64,000 bases of DNA from an uncultured Bacillota bacterium (lineage in GTDB: Bacteria; Bacillota_I; Bacilli_A; RF39; UBA660): assembly GCA_905205665.1 (NCBI GenBank), contig CAJLEF010000002.1:62001-126000 (forward strand). Direction: 5' to 3'. The notes beneath the pieces are model-generated. The model was not told where the DNA came from. It saw nothing but the letters and a program-made list of their open reading frames with translations, and did no database searches. A program made the translations under genes and the position numbers. Positions 50,423-59,484 of the stretch are shown piece by piece. Every line of letters starts with the position of its first letter. Within the stretch, counting starts at the first letter, position 1.

Positions 50423-52915
50423 TTATAATTTAAAATCGTCTAAATCAAAACTTACTTGAGTTGGTGATGGTTCTTCTTCTTTTTCACTTTCTAAAGGAAT
50501 TTCTTTTGGTTGTTCTAATTCCACTTTTAAAAGGGTCATTAAAACTTTTTTCTTTGATACTAAAGAACCTGTACTATTAATATCCATGATGGGAATTTCT
50601 GTATTTTTTACATTTCCTTGAATATCTTCTCCAATGATGGTAATCTCTGATTTTGCGGTTGTTTTCAAAACAGATACAATTTCATAATTGACACTTTTTA
50701 CTTTTTTAAGTAAAGTAGCTCCTCTTTTAGCTCTACCCGTTAATACTAAATCTGAAACTTTAATACGTTTCATCGTATTTTGATTTGTAAGAAGCGTTAA
50801 GTATTCTTCTTCATTTAAGGAAATGGTATCCATGACCTCGTCATCTTTTAAAATAATACCTTTGACTCCGATACCTCTTGTACCAACTAAAGGAATTTCT
50901 AAACGGTCAAAATAGCAATAATAACCATTCTTAGTTACCATCAAAACATTTTTATCAGCTAAGATAGATGTAACAACTTCATCGTTTTCTTTTAATTTCA
51001 TCGCTCCAATGGCTTTAGATGTTCGACTTACTTCGAAATCTTTCATCTTCGTTCTTTTAATCATTCCCATCTTTGTCACAGAGATAACTTCGCCATCACT
51101 TTGGTAAATCATAGCCGAAACTACTTTTTCTTCAGGGCTTAAACTTACCACATTGTTAATGTGTTTGCCTAAATCTTTCCACTTTGCTTCAGGTATTTTA
51201 TGAACAGGCATGAAAATATAATTGCCTAAGTTCGTAAAGAATAACAAATTATCTTGAGTTGTGACATCAAATAAATGGGTCATATAATCTCCTGGTTTTA
51301 AAGTCGTTTCTTCTTTTCTCGCAGCATAGGCTTTGGCACTCATTTTTTTGACGTATCCTTCATGTGTTACCATAACAACAACATTTTCTTTAGGAATCAT
51401 ACTCTTCATATCAATTTTAAGTTCGGTAACATCAGCTTTTATCTCGGTTCTTCTTTCATCGCCGTATTCTTTTTTGATAACTTTAAGTTCTTGTTTCATA
51501 ACATGTTTTAAAGCTTCTTCATTATTTAAAATTTGTTCCCAAACATACATATCTTTTTCTAATTTAGCCATTTCATTTTGAATATCCACAATATCGGTAT
51601 TGGTTAAACGATAAAGTTGTAAAGTAACGATAGCTTCCGCTTGTTCCATAGTAAAAGCATATTCTTTGACTAAGTTTTCTTTCGCATCGGCTTTATTTTT
51701 ACTTTTTCTAATCGTCCCAATAACTTCATCTAATATACTAATGGCTTTCATTAAGCCTTCTAAAATATGAAAGCGAAGACGGGCGGCATCTAAATCAAAT
51801 TTAGTTCTTCTTGTAATAACACTCTTTTGATGAGCAATAAAAGCGTCTAAGATTTCTAAGATACCGACAAGACGTGGTCTTCTATTTACAATTGCCACCA
51901 TGTTAAAGTTGTAGTTAATTTGTAAATCTGTATTTTTTAAAAGATAATTTAAAATAAGCTCGGCATTGGCACCTTGTTTTAAATCAATCACAATTCTTGC
52001 CATATGTTCATGGTCTGATTCATCAATAACATCATTGATACCTTCAATTTTTTTATCAATTTTAATATCCATGATTTTCTTTATAAGTTGTTCTTTAATC
52101 ACATCATAAGGAATCGAATGAACAATAATTTGTTTTTTTCCTTTTTCTTCAACGATTTCGGTTTTAGCTTTTAAAATAACTTTCCCTTTACCTGTTTTAT
52201 AGGCTTCTACTAAGCCTTCTTTGCCTTCTATTACTCCAGCAGTTGGAAAATCTGGACCTGGCATAATATTCATAATCGTTTCTAAAGTACAATTAGGAGA
52301 TTCAATACGTTTAATCGTCGCATCAATGACTTCACTTAAATTATGAGTGGGAATATTAGTCGCATAACCCGCGGAAATACCAGTAGAACCATTTACCAAA
52401 AGATTAGGAAAATAAGCAGGTAAAACGGTTGGTTCTAACTCGGTATCATCAAAGTTATAAGTCATTTCCACGGTATTTTTCTTAATACCTTCTAGCATGA
52501 CTTCCGCAAATTTAGAAAGTCTTGCCTCGGTGTAACGCATCGCGGCGGCACCATCACCATCAATCGAACCATTATTACCATGAATATCAATTAAAGTTTC
52601 TCGCATTTTCCAATTTTGACTCATTCTAATTAATGCATCATAAATAGATGAATCACCATGTGGATGGAAATTACCCATAATATCTCCGACTGCTTTGGCA
52701 CTCTTACGATATGGTTTATTATGGGTAAAGCCTGAAATATACATAGCATATAAAATACGCCGTTGGACTGGTTTTAAACCATCACGTACATCTGGTAAAG
52801 CTCTTTCTTGGATGATTTCTTTTGCATAACGACCAAAGCCTGTTTCCATGATTTCTTCTAGGCTATATTCATATATTTTTTCAATAATTGTTTTTTCTTC
52901 TGTTTTCTTTGACAT
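50423..52915 (-). CDS. parC: DNA topoisomerase IV subunit A
   Basis: The 830-aa type IIA subunit begins after a short tail with GFGRYAKEIIQERALPDVRDGLKPVQRRI. It has the quinolone-region HPHGDSSIYDALIRMSQ with an unmodified serine and the catalytic tyrosine in AAMRYTEARLSKFA. The C-terminal beta-pinwheel has LVGTRGIGVKG and TGRAKRGATLL instead of a clear GyrA box, and its partner is ParE. This supports topo IV over gyrase. It is 8 bp downstream of parE. A strong terminator follows. Confidence 0.95.
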   Translation of the reverse strand: MSKKTEEKTIIEKIYEYSLEEIMETGFGRYAKEIIQERALPDVRDGLKPVQRRILYAMYISGFTHNKPYRKSAKAVGDIMGNFHPHGDSSIYDALIRMSQNWKMRETLIDIHGNNGSIDGDGAAAMRYTEARLSKFAEVMLEGIKKNTVEMTYNFDDTELEPTVLPAYFPNLLVNGSTGISAGYATNIPTHNLSEVIDATIKRIESPNCTLETIMNIMPGPDFPTAGVIEGKEGLVEAYKTGKGKVILKAKTEIVEEKGKKQIIVHSIPYDVIKEQLIKKIMDIKIDKKIEGINDVIDESDHEHMARIVIDLKQGANAELILNYLLKNTDLQINYNFNMVAIVNRRPRLVGILEILDAFIAHQKSVITRRTKFDLDAARLRFHILEGLMKAISILDEVIGTIRKSKNKADAKENLVKEYAFTMEQAEAIVTLQLYRLTNTDIVDIQNEMAKLEKDMYVWEQILNNEEALKHVMKQELKVIKKEYGDERRTEIKADVTELKIDMKSMIPKENVVVMVTHEGYVKKMSAKAYAARKEETTLKPGDYMTHLFDVTTQDNLLFFTNLGNYIFMPVHKIPEAKWKDLGKHINNVVSLSPEEKVVSAMIYQSDGEVISVTKMGMIKRTKMKDFEVSRTSKAIGAMKLKENDEVVTSILADKNVLMVTKNGYYCYFDRLEIPLVGTRGIGVKGIILKDDEVMDTISLNEEEYLTLLTNQNTMKRIKVSDLVLTGRAKRGATLLKKVKSVNYEIVSVLKTTAKSEITIIGEDIQGNVKNTEIPIMDINSTGSLVSKKKVLMTLLKVELEQPKEIPLESEKEEEPSPTQVSFDLDDFKL

Positions 52916-52923
52916 CTTTTCAC

Positions 52924-54825
52924 CTACTTTCTAAAGTCATCTTCTAAGGTAAAGTCGACATTTTCATTAATCCATTCTTTTCTTGGCATTACTTCATCAC
53001 CCATTAAAACATGGATTCTTTTTTCCGCAATTGCCGCATCGGTTAAAGTCACTCTTAAAAGTCTTCTATTATGTGGGTCCATCGTTGTTTCATAAAGTTC
53101 ACTCGCATCCATTTCACCAAGACCTTTAAATCTTTGAATTTTATAATTGCCTTTTAAAGTCTTTTTCCTTTCTTCCAATTCTTCATCAGTGGCAATATAT
53201 TCTTTACCCTTACCTGTTTCAATTGAGTATAAAGGAGGTGTCGCGATATAAAGCATACCTTGTTCAATTAAAGGACGCATAAAACGGTAAAAGAAAGTGA
53301 TTAATAAAATTTGGATATGTGAGCCATCGACATCGGCATCGGTCATGATAATGATTTTGCCATAATTACTTTCTTTATAATCAAAGTCAGCCCCAAGACC
53401 TGCACCAATCGCATACTCAAGTTGTCTTAATTCAGCATTTCCCTCAATGTCTTTACTACTTGCTTTTTCACAGTTTAATACTTTACCACGAAGAGGCAAA
53501 ATGGCTTGGGTTTCGCGGTTACGATGCGATTTAGCAGAACCACCGGCACTATCTCCTTCGACCAAGAAAAGTTCATTTTTCATAAAGTTTTTACCCGTTG
53601 CTTTGGCAAGTTTCTCACTAAGAACTCTTTCTTTATTACTCTTCGTCGTTCCTTTACGAACACTCTCACGAGCTTTACGAGCGGCTTCACGAGCCATTTT
53701 ACTTTTTTGAGCTTTTTCTAAAATACTTAAAGCGGTATCTTTATTTTCTTCTAAAAAGAATTTTAAACTTTCATAGGTAACGCCTTCGACAGCACTTCTC
53801 GCTTCTGGGGTACCTAGTTTTCCTTTTGTTTGACCTTCAAATTGTAAAAGCTCTTCAGGAATTTTAACTGAAATAACCGCGGTCAAACCTTCTCTTACAT
53901 CACTACCATCTAAAGAAACGTCTTTACCTTTTAAAACATTATTATTTTTAACATAATCATTAAAGGCTTTCGTAATACCTGTTTTAAACCCGACTTCATG
54001 CGTACCACCGTCACTCGTTTTAACGTTGTTAACAAACGATAAAATTTGTTCATTATAAGAATCGGTATATTGCATAGCAATATCAACTTCAATCTTACTT
54101 TTAACATTATCAAAATGAATGACTTTACTTAAAGGAGCCTTATTTTCATTGATGTATTCCACGAATGAAATAATCCCGTTTTCATAATGGTATTTGTTAC
54201 TTAAATTATCTTCTTCATCAATAATTTCAATGGTTACATTGGAAAGTAAAAAAGCACTTTCTTGCATTCTTTCACAAATGGTCGTAAAAGAAAAATTACA
54301 ATTTTTAAATATTTCTTTATCGGGTAAGAAAGTAACAGTTGTTCCTGTTTTTTTTGTTTCCCCAATTTGATGCAAAGGAGTTTTAACATGTCCACCCTTT
54401 TCAAATTCAATTTGGCTAATTTTTCCTTCTCGACAAATAGTGACTTCCATGTAAGTAGATAAAGCATTTACAACAGAACCACCAACTCCGTGAAGTCCTC
54501 CGGATACTTTATAACCGGCATTTTCAAATTTACCACCGGCATGTAAAACCGTATAAATAACTTCCGGCGTACTTTTACCACTTTCATGCATACCAATAGG
54601 TACACCACGACCATTATCAGAAACGGTGATAGAACCGTCTTTGTGCATCACAATTTTAATGGTATCGCCATAACCATTAATAATTTCATCAATGGAGTTA
54701 TCGACAATTTCCCAAACTAAATGGTGCATACCTCTTTTATCTGTTGAACCAATATACATACCTGGTCTTTTTCTGACGGCCTCAAGTCCCTCTAAAATTT
54801 TAATAGAATGTTCATCATATGCCAT
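52924..54825 (-). CDS. parE: DNA topoisomerase IV subunit B
   Basis: The 633-aa protein starts SIKILEGLEAVRKRPGMYIGS. It carries the GHKL ATPase motifs (VDNSIDEI, SDNGRGVPIG, GGLHGVGGSVVNALS) and the TOPRIM metal sites EGDSAGGSA and MTDADVDGSHI. The first-position wording and length match ParE. It forms an operon with parC, with its own promoter at 54860-54889 and the ribosome site GAGAGGTGAT. Confidence 0.95.
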   Translation of the reverse strand: MAYDEHSIKILEGLEAVRKRPGMYIGSTDKRGMHHLVWEIVDNSIDEIINGYGDTIKIVMHKDGSITVSDNGRGVPIGMHESGKSTPEVIYTVLHAGGKFENAGYKVSGGLHGVGGSVVNALSTYMEVTICREGKISQIEFEKGGHVKTPLHQIGETKKTGTTVTFLPDKEIFKNCNFSFTTICERMQESAFLLSNVTIEIIDEEDNLSNKYHYENGIISFVEYINENKAPLSKVIHFDNVKSKIEVDIAMQYTDSYNEQILSFVNNVKTSDGGTHEVGFKTGITKAFNDYVKNNNVLKGKDVSLDGSDVREGLTAVISVKIPEELLQFEGQTKGKLGTPEARSAVEGVTYESLKFFLEENKDTALSILEKAQKSKMAREAARKARESVRKGTTKSNKERVLSEKLAKATGKNFMKNELFLVEGDSAGGSAKSHRNRETQAILPLRGKVLNCEKASSKDIEGNAELRQLEYAIGAGLGADFDYKESNYGKIIIMTDADVDGSHIQILLITFFYRFMRPLIEQGMLYIATPPLYSIETGKGKEYIATDEELEERKKTLKGNYKIQRFKGLGEMDASELYETTMDPHNRRLLRVTLTDAAIAEKRIHVLMGDEVMPRKEWINENVDFTLEDDFRK

Positions 54826-54859
54826 ATTATCACCTCTCTAAAGTTTCTAAACCTAGTCC

Positions 54860-54889
54860 AGTATATCATTAAAGCGCCCTTTTTTTCAA
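54860..54889 (-). promoter_or_regulatory. Promoter of parE-parC
   Basis: On the minus strand TTGAAA (54884-54889), 18 bp and TATACT (54860-54865). Confidence 0.65.
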
Positions 54890-54907
54890 GGAAGAAGCGC
54901 ATTTTCT

Positions 54908-54944
54908 TAAAAAGAAAAACTACAGACAAACCGTTTATCTGTAG
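54908..54944 (-). terminator. Terminator of nrnA
   Basis: The 11-bp stem CTACAGATAAA ... TTTGTCTGTAG with one G-U (54920-54944) is followed on the minus strand by TTTTTCTTTTT. Confidence 0.82.
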
Positions 54945-54952
54945 AATTTAAC

Positions 54953-55927
54953 TTAATCTATTTTTAAAGTTTCTTTTTTATAAGTTTGACAAACTTCGTC
55001 TAAATCTTTTAATAAATTATCAATGTCTTCTTTACTTTTCGTTCGAACACCAGAAGCCATTTTATGACCTCCTCCATGATAACGAGCCGCGATTTCATTG
55101 ATAACAGGTCCTTTACTACGAATATTTACTTTGTATATTTCTTGCTTTTCATCATAAGTAACAAACGTCCAAACATAAATATCCTTAATAAAATTAAAAT
55201 CGTTAATCATATTAGAGGCTGTCGAAGAATCAACACCATACTTTTTAACATCTTCCGCTGAAATATTTAAGTAACCAAACCCATTTTCAGTCACAATCAT
55301 ATTAGAAGATAGAAAACCTCTAAACCTAACTTCTTCTAAAGGTCTTTCATATAATTTTTCATAACATTTAGTAAAGTCAAGATGCGTTCTTTTTAAAAGT
55401 TTTGTGACAATATCAAAGGTATCTATGGAAGTATAAGAAAGTAAGAAACGGTCACTATCTGAAACAATACCTAAAAATAAATTTTCAGCCACCTTAGAAG
55501 ATATCTCATAATTACTCGTTAATAAAAGTTCGGCAATCATTTGACAAGTACTTGAAGCTTTATCATTTACCCATTCCAAGCCATGAAAATCTTCCTCAAA
55601 AGGATGATGATCAATTTTAATCACTTCTTTATATTTGAAGTTTTCAATCCCATCGACACGGTAGAAGTTTGGAACATCTAAAGTAATTAATAAAGCGTTT
55701 GTAAGTTTCGATGTATCTACTCTGTCTAAAAGACCATATTTTTTAAATTTTGAAACACCTGCACCTACTGCATAAACATGTTTTTTAGGATATTTTTCTA
55801 AAATGGCATCCCGCATGGCTATTTGACTACAAATAGCGTCTGGGTCAGGTCCAATATGACGAGCAAGAACAATCGTGTCGTATTGTTTTATTTTTTTTAG
55901 TATTTTTTTCATGATGTTTGTATTCAT
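54953..55927 (-). CDS. nrnA: DHH-family oligoribonuclease/pAp phosphatase (NrnA-like)
   Basis: The 324-aa protein has the DHH phosphoesterase motifs: RHIGPDPDAICSQ near the start, ALLITLDVPN, IKIDHHPFEEDF with the DHH, and SDSDRFLL. The C-terminal DHHA1 part is YHGGGHKMASGVR. The family degrades short RNA oligonucleotides and 3'-phosphoadenosine phosphate, and some members cleave pGpG or pApA. The ribosome site is GGGGGAA. It lies 24 bp after ackA. Confidence 0.92.
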   Translation of the reverse strand: MNTNIMKKILKKIKQYDTIVLARHIGPDPDAICSQIAMRDAILEKYPKKHVYAVGAGVSKFKKYGLLDRVDTSKLTNALLITLDVPNFYRVDGIENFKYKEVIKIDHHPFEEDFHGLEWVNDKASSTCQMIAELLLTSNYEISSKVAENLFLGIVSDSDRFLLSYTSIDTFDIVTKLLKRTHLDFTKCYEKLYERPLEEVRFRGFLSSNMIVTENGFGYLNISAEDVKKYGVDSSTASNMINDFNFIKDIYVWTFVTYDEKQEIYKVNIRSKGPVINEIAARYHGGGHKMASGVRTKSKEDIDNLLKDLDEVCQTYKKETLKID

Positions 55928-55951
55928 CTGGTTCCCCCGCTTCTACTTTTA

Positions 55952-57154
55952 TTATTTATTTTCTTTCGCGTATGAAAAAGCATCACGAGCAATCATTACT
56001 TCTTCATCAGTTGGTACAACGTATACATCAATGGTAGAATCATCGGTAGTAATTTTACCTTCATGAATATCATGGTAACTTGCAATTTGTTCATTAAATT
56101 CATAATTACATTTAACACCCATGAATTTTAATTTATTTAAAATTTCTTTACGTTCATAAGCCCCATTTTCACCAACACCTGCCGTTAAAATAATGGCATC
56201 GCATCCTTCAAGTTCAAAATAGTATTTAGCAATATAATCTACAATTCTTCTTGTAAACATATCCATTACTTTTAAGGCTGTTGGATCATTTTGTTTACAT
56301 CCATCATAAATATCACGCATATCACTATAACCATTAGATAAAGCATAAACGCCGCTTTCTTTATTTAAAACATGATTAATTTCTTCGGTACTTAAGCCTG
56401 TTTTTTCCATAATATAAGGAATAATTGTGGCATCGATATCCCCACAGCGTGTTCCCATGATAAGACCCGCATTAGGCGTAAATCCCATAGAAGTATTAAC
56501 ACATTTACCATTTTTAGTAGCCGTAATACTTGCCCCAGAACCAATGTGACAAATAATAAGTTTTAAATCATCACGTCCTAATTTTTGAGCCATATATTCT
56601 GCAATATAACGATGGCTTGTACCATGAGCCCCATATTTTCTAACTCCATATTTTTGGTACCATTCCATTGGAAGAGCATATAAATAATTTTCTTCTTTCA
56701 TGGTTTGATGAAAAGCAGTATCAAAAACAACAACTTCTGTCGCATTTGGAACTACTTCTTTTGCAGCTTTAATACCTAAAACAGCTGCAGGATTATGTAA
56801 AGGAGCAAGAGAACTTAAAGAAGCAATATCTTCGATAACTTCATCAGTAGCTACGACACTCTTATTATAATGATCAGCTCCTTGAACAACCCGGTGGCCA
56901 ATTCCTTCAATTTCATCTAAACTTAAAACTATTTTATGACTTAATAATTCTTCAATAAGTAAGGAAAAAGCATCGGTATGACTTTTTAATTCGACTTCTT
57001 TTTTTTCTTTCATACCGTTATACTTGATAGTATAAAAACTTCCAGAAATACCTATTCTTTCAAAGTATCCACTCATCAAAACCTTTTCTTCTGGCATCTC
57101 AAAAGCTGTAAACTTTAATGAAGATGAACCAGCATTTACTGATAATATTTTCAT
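55952..57154 (-). CDS. ackA: Acetate kinase
   Basis: The 400-aa enzyme begins MKILSVNAGSSSLKF. It has VVFDTAFHQTM, YGAHGTSHRYIA, ICHIGSGASI and MGTRCGDIDATI, all diagnostic of acetate kinase, which makes ATP from acetyl phosphate. With PPDK in the same window this points to a fermentative energy metabolism. No phosphotransacetylase gene is adjacent. The ribosome site is TAGGAG. Confidence 0.97.
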   Translation of the reverse strand: MKILSVNAGSSSLKFTAFEMPEEKVLMSGYFERIGISGSFYTIKYNGMKEKKEVELKSHTDAFSLLIEELLSHKIVLSLDEIEGIGHRVVQGADHYNKSVVATDEVIEDIASLSSLAPLHNPAAVLGIKAAKEVVPNATEVVVFDTAFHQTMKEENYLYALPMEWYQKYGVRKYGAHGTSHRYIAEYMAQKLGRDDLKLIICHIGSGASITATKNGKCVNTSMGFTPNAGLIMGTRCGDIDATIIPYIMEKTGLSTEEINHVLNKESGVYALSNGYSDMRDIYDGCKQNDPTALKVMDMFTRRIVDYIAKYYFELEGCDAIILTAGVGENGAYERKEILNKLKFMGVKCNYEFNEQIASYHDIHEGKITTDDSTIDVYVVPTDEEVMIARDAFSYAKENK

Positions 57155-57204
57155 AATTTTTCAACTCCTATATATAATATATCAGAAAACAGGCATTTTT
57201 ACCA

Positions 57205-57230
57205 TTAAAAAAAGAGAAAAACTCTCTTTA
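57205..57230 (-). terminator. Terminator of the 47-aa gene at 57228
   Basis: AAAGAGA/TCTCTTT arms (57211-57217 and 57223-57229) are followed by T on the minus strand. Confidence 0.65.
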
Positions 57231-57371
57231 TAAACAAGTTGGCCCTGTGCCAACATTTCGAGTTAGTTTTGCTCTATCTTCAAAAATCATTGTAAAGTCA
57301 TCATAAGAATTTAATAAAGTTTCTTTATCTAACTTACTTTTACTTGTTTCCCAAATATCTATCTTTTTCAT
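57228..57371 (-). CDS. Small hypothetical protein, 47 aa
   Basis: ATG 57371 with AGGTGATC upstream reads 47 codons to a TAA that lies in the terminator stem. It contains KKIDIWETSKSKLDKET, a middle acidic helix and a distinctive end, LTRNVGTGPTCL. The good ribosome site, dedicated terminator and sharp C-terminal motif support a real gene. No family is recognised. Confidence 0.6.
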   Translation of the reverse strand: MKKIDIWETSKSKLDKETLLNSYDDFTMIFEDRAKLTRNVGTGPTCL

Positions 57372-57436
57372 AAGATCACCTAACTTTATTATGTATAAAA
57401 TATTCTTTTCTATACATTTTAATAAGGGTGAAATAA

Positions 57437-57580
57437 ATGAATTATTTTAATCAAGAAATCAAATGTACTGTTTCTAATTGCAAGTATTTTAACGCTGGAA
57501 AGCAAAGATGCATTCTAGGCTCTATTTTAATAGGTCAAGATAACTTTAAAACCACTTGTGAAAGTTTCGAAGAAAAATAA
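57437..57580 (+). CDS. DUF1540 Cys-rich small protein
   Basis: A 47-aa plus-strand protein with ribosome site AAGGGTGA. It contains IKCTVSNCKYF, then KQRCIL and a final TCESF, the four-cysteine pattern of DUF1540, probably a small metal-binding protein. It converges with the glycosyltransferase gene, with 6 bp between the stops. Confidence 0.85.
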   Translation: MNYFNQEIKCTVSNCKYFNAGKQRCILGSILIGQDNFKTTCESFEEK

Positions 57581-57586
57581 AGAGCT

Positions 57587-58750
57587 CTATTCTTTATTTT
57601 TTTCATGTTTAATTTCTTCCCAACCTAAGCTCGGATGAATTAAACACCTTAAAAAAGCATGCAAATAAGAAAACATAAATATTGGATGATAAAATAACAC
57701 TTGAAAATATAATTTTTTACTTAATTTTGTTTCTTTTTGAAATAAATATAAATAATAAATTGTACAAAGAAAAAAAATAAAGTAAAATAAAAGAGGAAGA
57801 AAAATAATACTTTTAAAACCAGTTAAATACATTACCCAGAAAACAAGACCAAAAAGATAACACAAATAAGGAATAATTCCTAAATACATTTGCATAATTG
57901 CTCCTTTATTAGAAGGATTTTCTTTTAATTTAGCTTTTAATAATTTGTGATAATAAAAATAATTTTGAAAATAGCCTTTTATCCAACGACTTCTTTGTTT
58001 AATACTTTTTTGATAATCTTCTGGTTGTTCATCATAAAATTTAGCCTTTTCATTATAATGAACGGAAATATTTTCTAAAGTGTAATATAAAGAACTTTCA
58101 TAATCTTCTGTCAAAGAATGAAAAGGAAATGTTTGCCATTTTTGAATATATTCTCCACTGATATAATAGCCTGTTCCTGATAAAATCTTAGCTCCTTTTT
58201 GGTTACGAAAACTATTTATAAAAGTAAAGGTAAGCCCAGCACAGATAGGAAAATAACTTTTCTTATTTTTTAAAGCTCGGTAACCTGTAGAAATATCATA
58301 ACCTTCACAATAATCTTCAATCATATATTTTAAATAATCTTTATCTAAGATGTTATCGGCATCAAAAATAAAATACATATCATATATTTTGTTTTGATGG
58401 CACAAATACTCAACTATTTCTTGTAAAGCATATCCTTTAGTTTTTAACTCTAGGTTTTGCCTTACAAAATAGTTCATGTGATGTTTTTTGGTAATCGCAA
58501 CCGTTTTATCTTGTTCATCTTCCACGATGACATAGACATCTTTCAAGATAGAAGATGACTGATTTTCAATAGAGATAAGAAGACTTTCAATAACTTTAGA
58601 TTCATTACGAGCTGGTATTAAGATGGCTATCCTTTCAGGCGCTTTCCTTACTTTTTTCTTTAAAGGTTCATCTTTCTTTAAAAGGATACTAACCGAAGTA
58701 GAAAGAAATAAGCCTAATAAAAAAAAGGCCAAAGAAACCCAAGCGGTCAT
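57587..58750 (-). CDS. Family 2 glycosyltransferase, membrane-bound
   Basis: The 387-aa protein has an N-terminal membrane helix, the GT2 start IAILIPARNESKVIESLLIS, the DxD-like FIFDADNILD and the late motif KQRSRWIKGYFQNY (Q-x-x-RW). Two to three C-terminal helices follow. This is the layout of processive or polyprenyl-linked glycosyltransferases such as those for cell-surface glycans. The sugar is not known. It overlaps the preceding CmpB-like gene by 4 bp. Confidence 0.9.
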   Translation of the reverse strand: MTAWVSLAFFLLGLFLSTSVSILLKKDEPLKKKVRKAPERIAILIPARNESKVIESLLISIENQSSSILKDVYVIVEDEQDKTVAITKKHHMNYFVRQNLELKTKGYALQEIVEYLCHQNKIYDMYFIFDADNILDKDYLKYMIEDYCEGYDISTGYRALKNKKSYFPICAGLTFTFINSFRNQKGAKILSGTGYYISGEYIQKWQTFPFHSLTEDYESSLYYTLENISVHYNEKAKFYDEQPEDYQKSIKQRSRWIKGYFQNYFYYHKLLKAKLKENPSNKGAIMQMYLGIIPYLCYLFGLVFWVMYLTGFKSIIFLPLLFYFIFFLCTIYYLYLFQKETKLSKKLYFQVLFYHPIFMFSYLHAFLRCLIHPSLGWEEIKHEKNKE

Positions 58751-59427
58751 TTTTGCACCTCAATAATTACCATATTTGTATAGCTTTCCTTTAGTTTTTC
58801 ATCTGGATAATAAGTATCAAAAAATCTACCTACAAAACTTATAGGTTGTATCCCATTATGTCTTAAAGTTTGTCTTATAAGAGCCCCCCATGACACGGTA
58901 AAATCAGCTATTAAAATAACTAATAATGTTTTGGTAAGAATCGTCCCAAATTTAATAGGAAAAGACTCAACAATGTTAGATATTAAAGGATAAACTACTT
59001 TAACAAGTAAAAGAGCAAGTAATCCCCAAACAAAAGCATAAGGAATGGTTGTTCGCCCATTAATGTTTAAAAATTCATTCGTATAATCCCAACTAACAGT
59101 TCCTAAAAAAGTTTCTTGTAAAAAGGAAATTAAGTACTCAAAACCTCCTCCAAGTAAAGCCCCATAAAAAATTGTTTGATAATCTGGTCTTTTTTTTCGG
59201 CCTAAAATTGCTATCATTAAAACGGCGCCCATACCGTAAATAGGACTAATAGGTCCATATATAACACCTCTTCTTAGTTGCCAAACAAGTTCATGATGAT
59301 AGTGAAAATGTATAACTAAATTTAAGATTTCTTCATAATAAGCACCAAAAACACAACCTACTAAAAAGATCCAAAACATTTTGTAAAAACACATTCCACT
59401 GGCAAATTTTTGTTCATCTTTAGCCAT
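58747..59427 (-). CDS. CmpB-type membrane protein (putative ABC transporter permease family)
   Basis: The 226-aa protein has about six helices, with FLVGCVFGAYYEEI, RRGVIYGPISPIYGMGAVL and GGGFEYLISFLQET, the pattern of the CmpB group (pfam06541). In spite of the database name no transport role is proven. It is co-translated with the glycosyltransferase, so a role in envelope glycan export or assembly is possible. Confidence 0.8.
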   Translation of the reverse strand: MAKDEQKFASGMCFYKMFWIFLVGCVFGAYYEEILNLVIHFHYHHELVWQLRRGVIYGPISPIYGMGAVLMIAILGRKKRPDYQTIFYGALLGGGFEYLISFLQETFLGTVSWDYTNEFLNINGRTTIPYAFVWGLLALLLVKVVYPLISNIVESFPIKFGTILTKTLLVILIADFTVSWGALIRQTLRHNGIQPISFVGRFFDTYYPDEKLKESYTNMVIIEVQK

Positions 59428-59484
59428 AATAATACCTCAAATCTGCATTTATTTTATCATGAATTTAGAGGATTGTAAATTTTT

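Noticed and set aside
53447..53721. Plus-strand open frames opposite parE and similar frames opposite parC and other genes
   Set aside because: Low-complexity antisense shadows of well-supported genes, with no ribosome sites.
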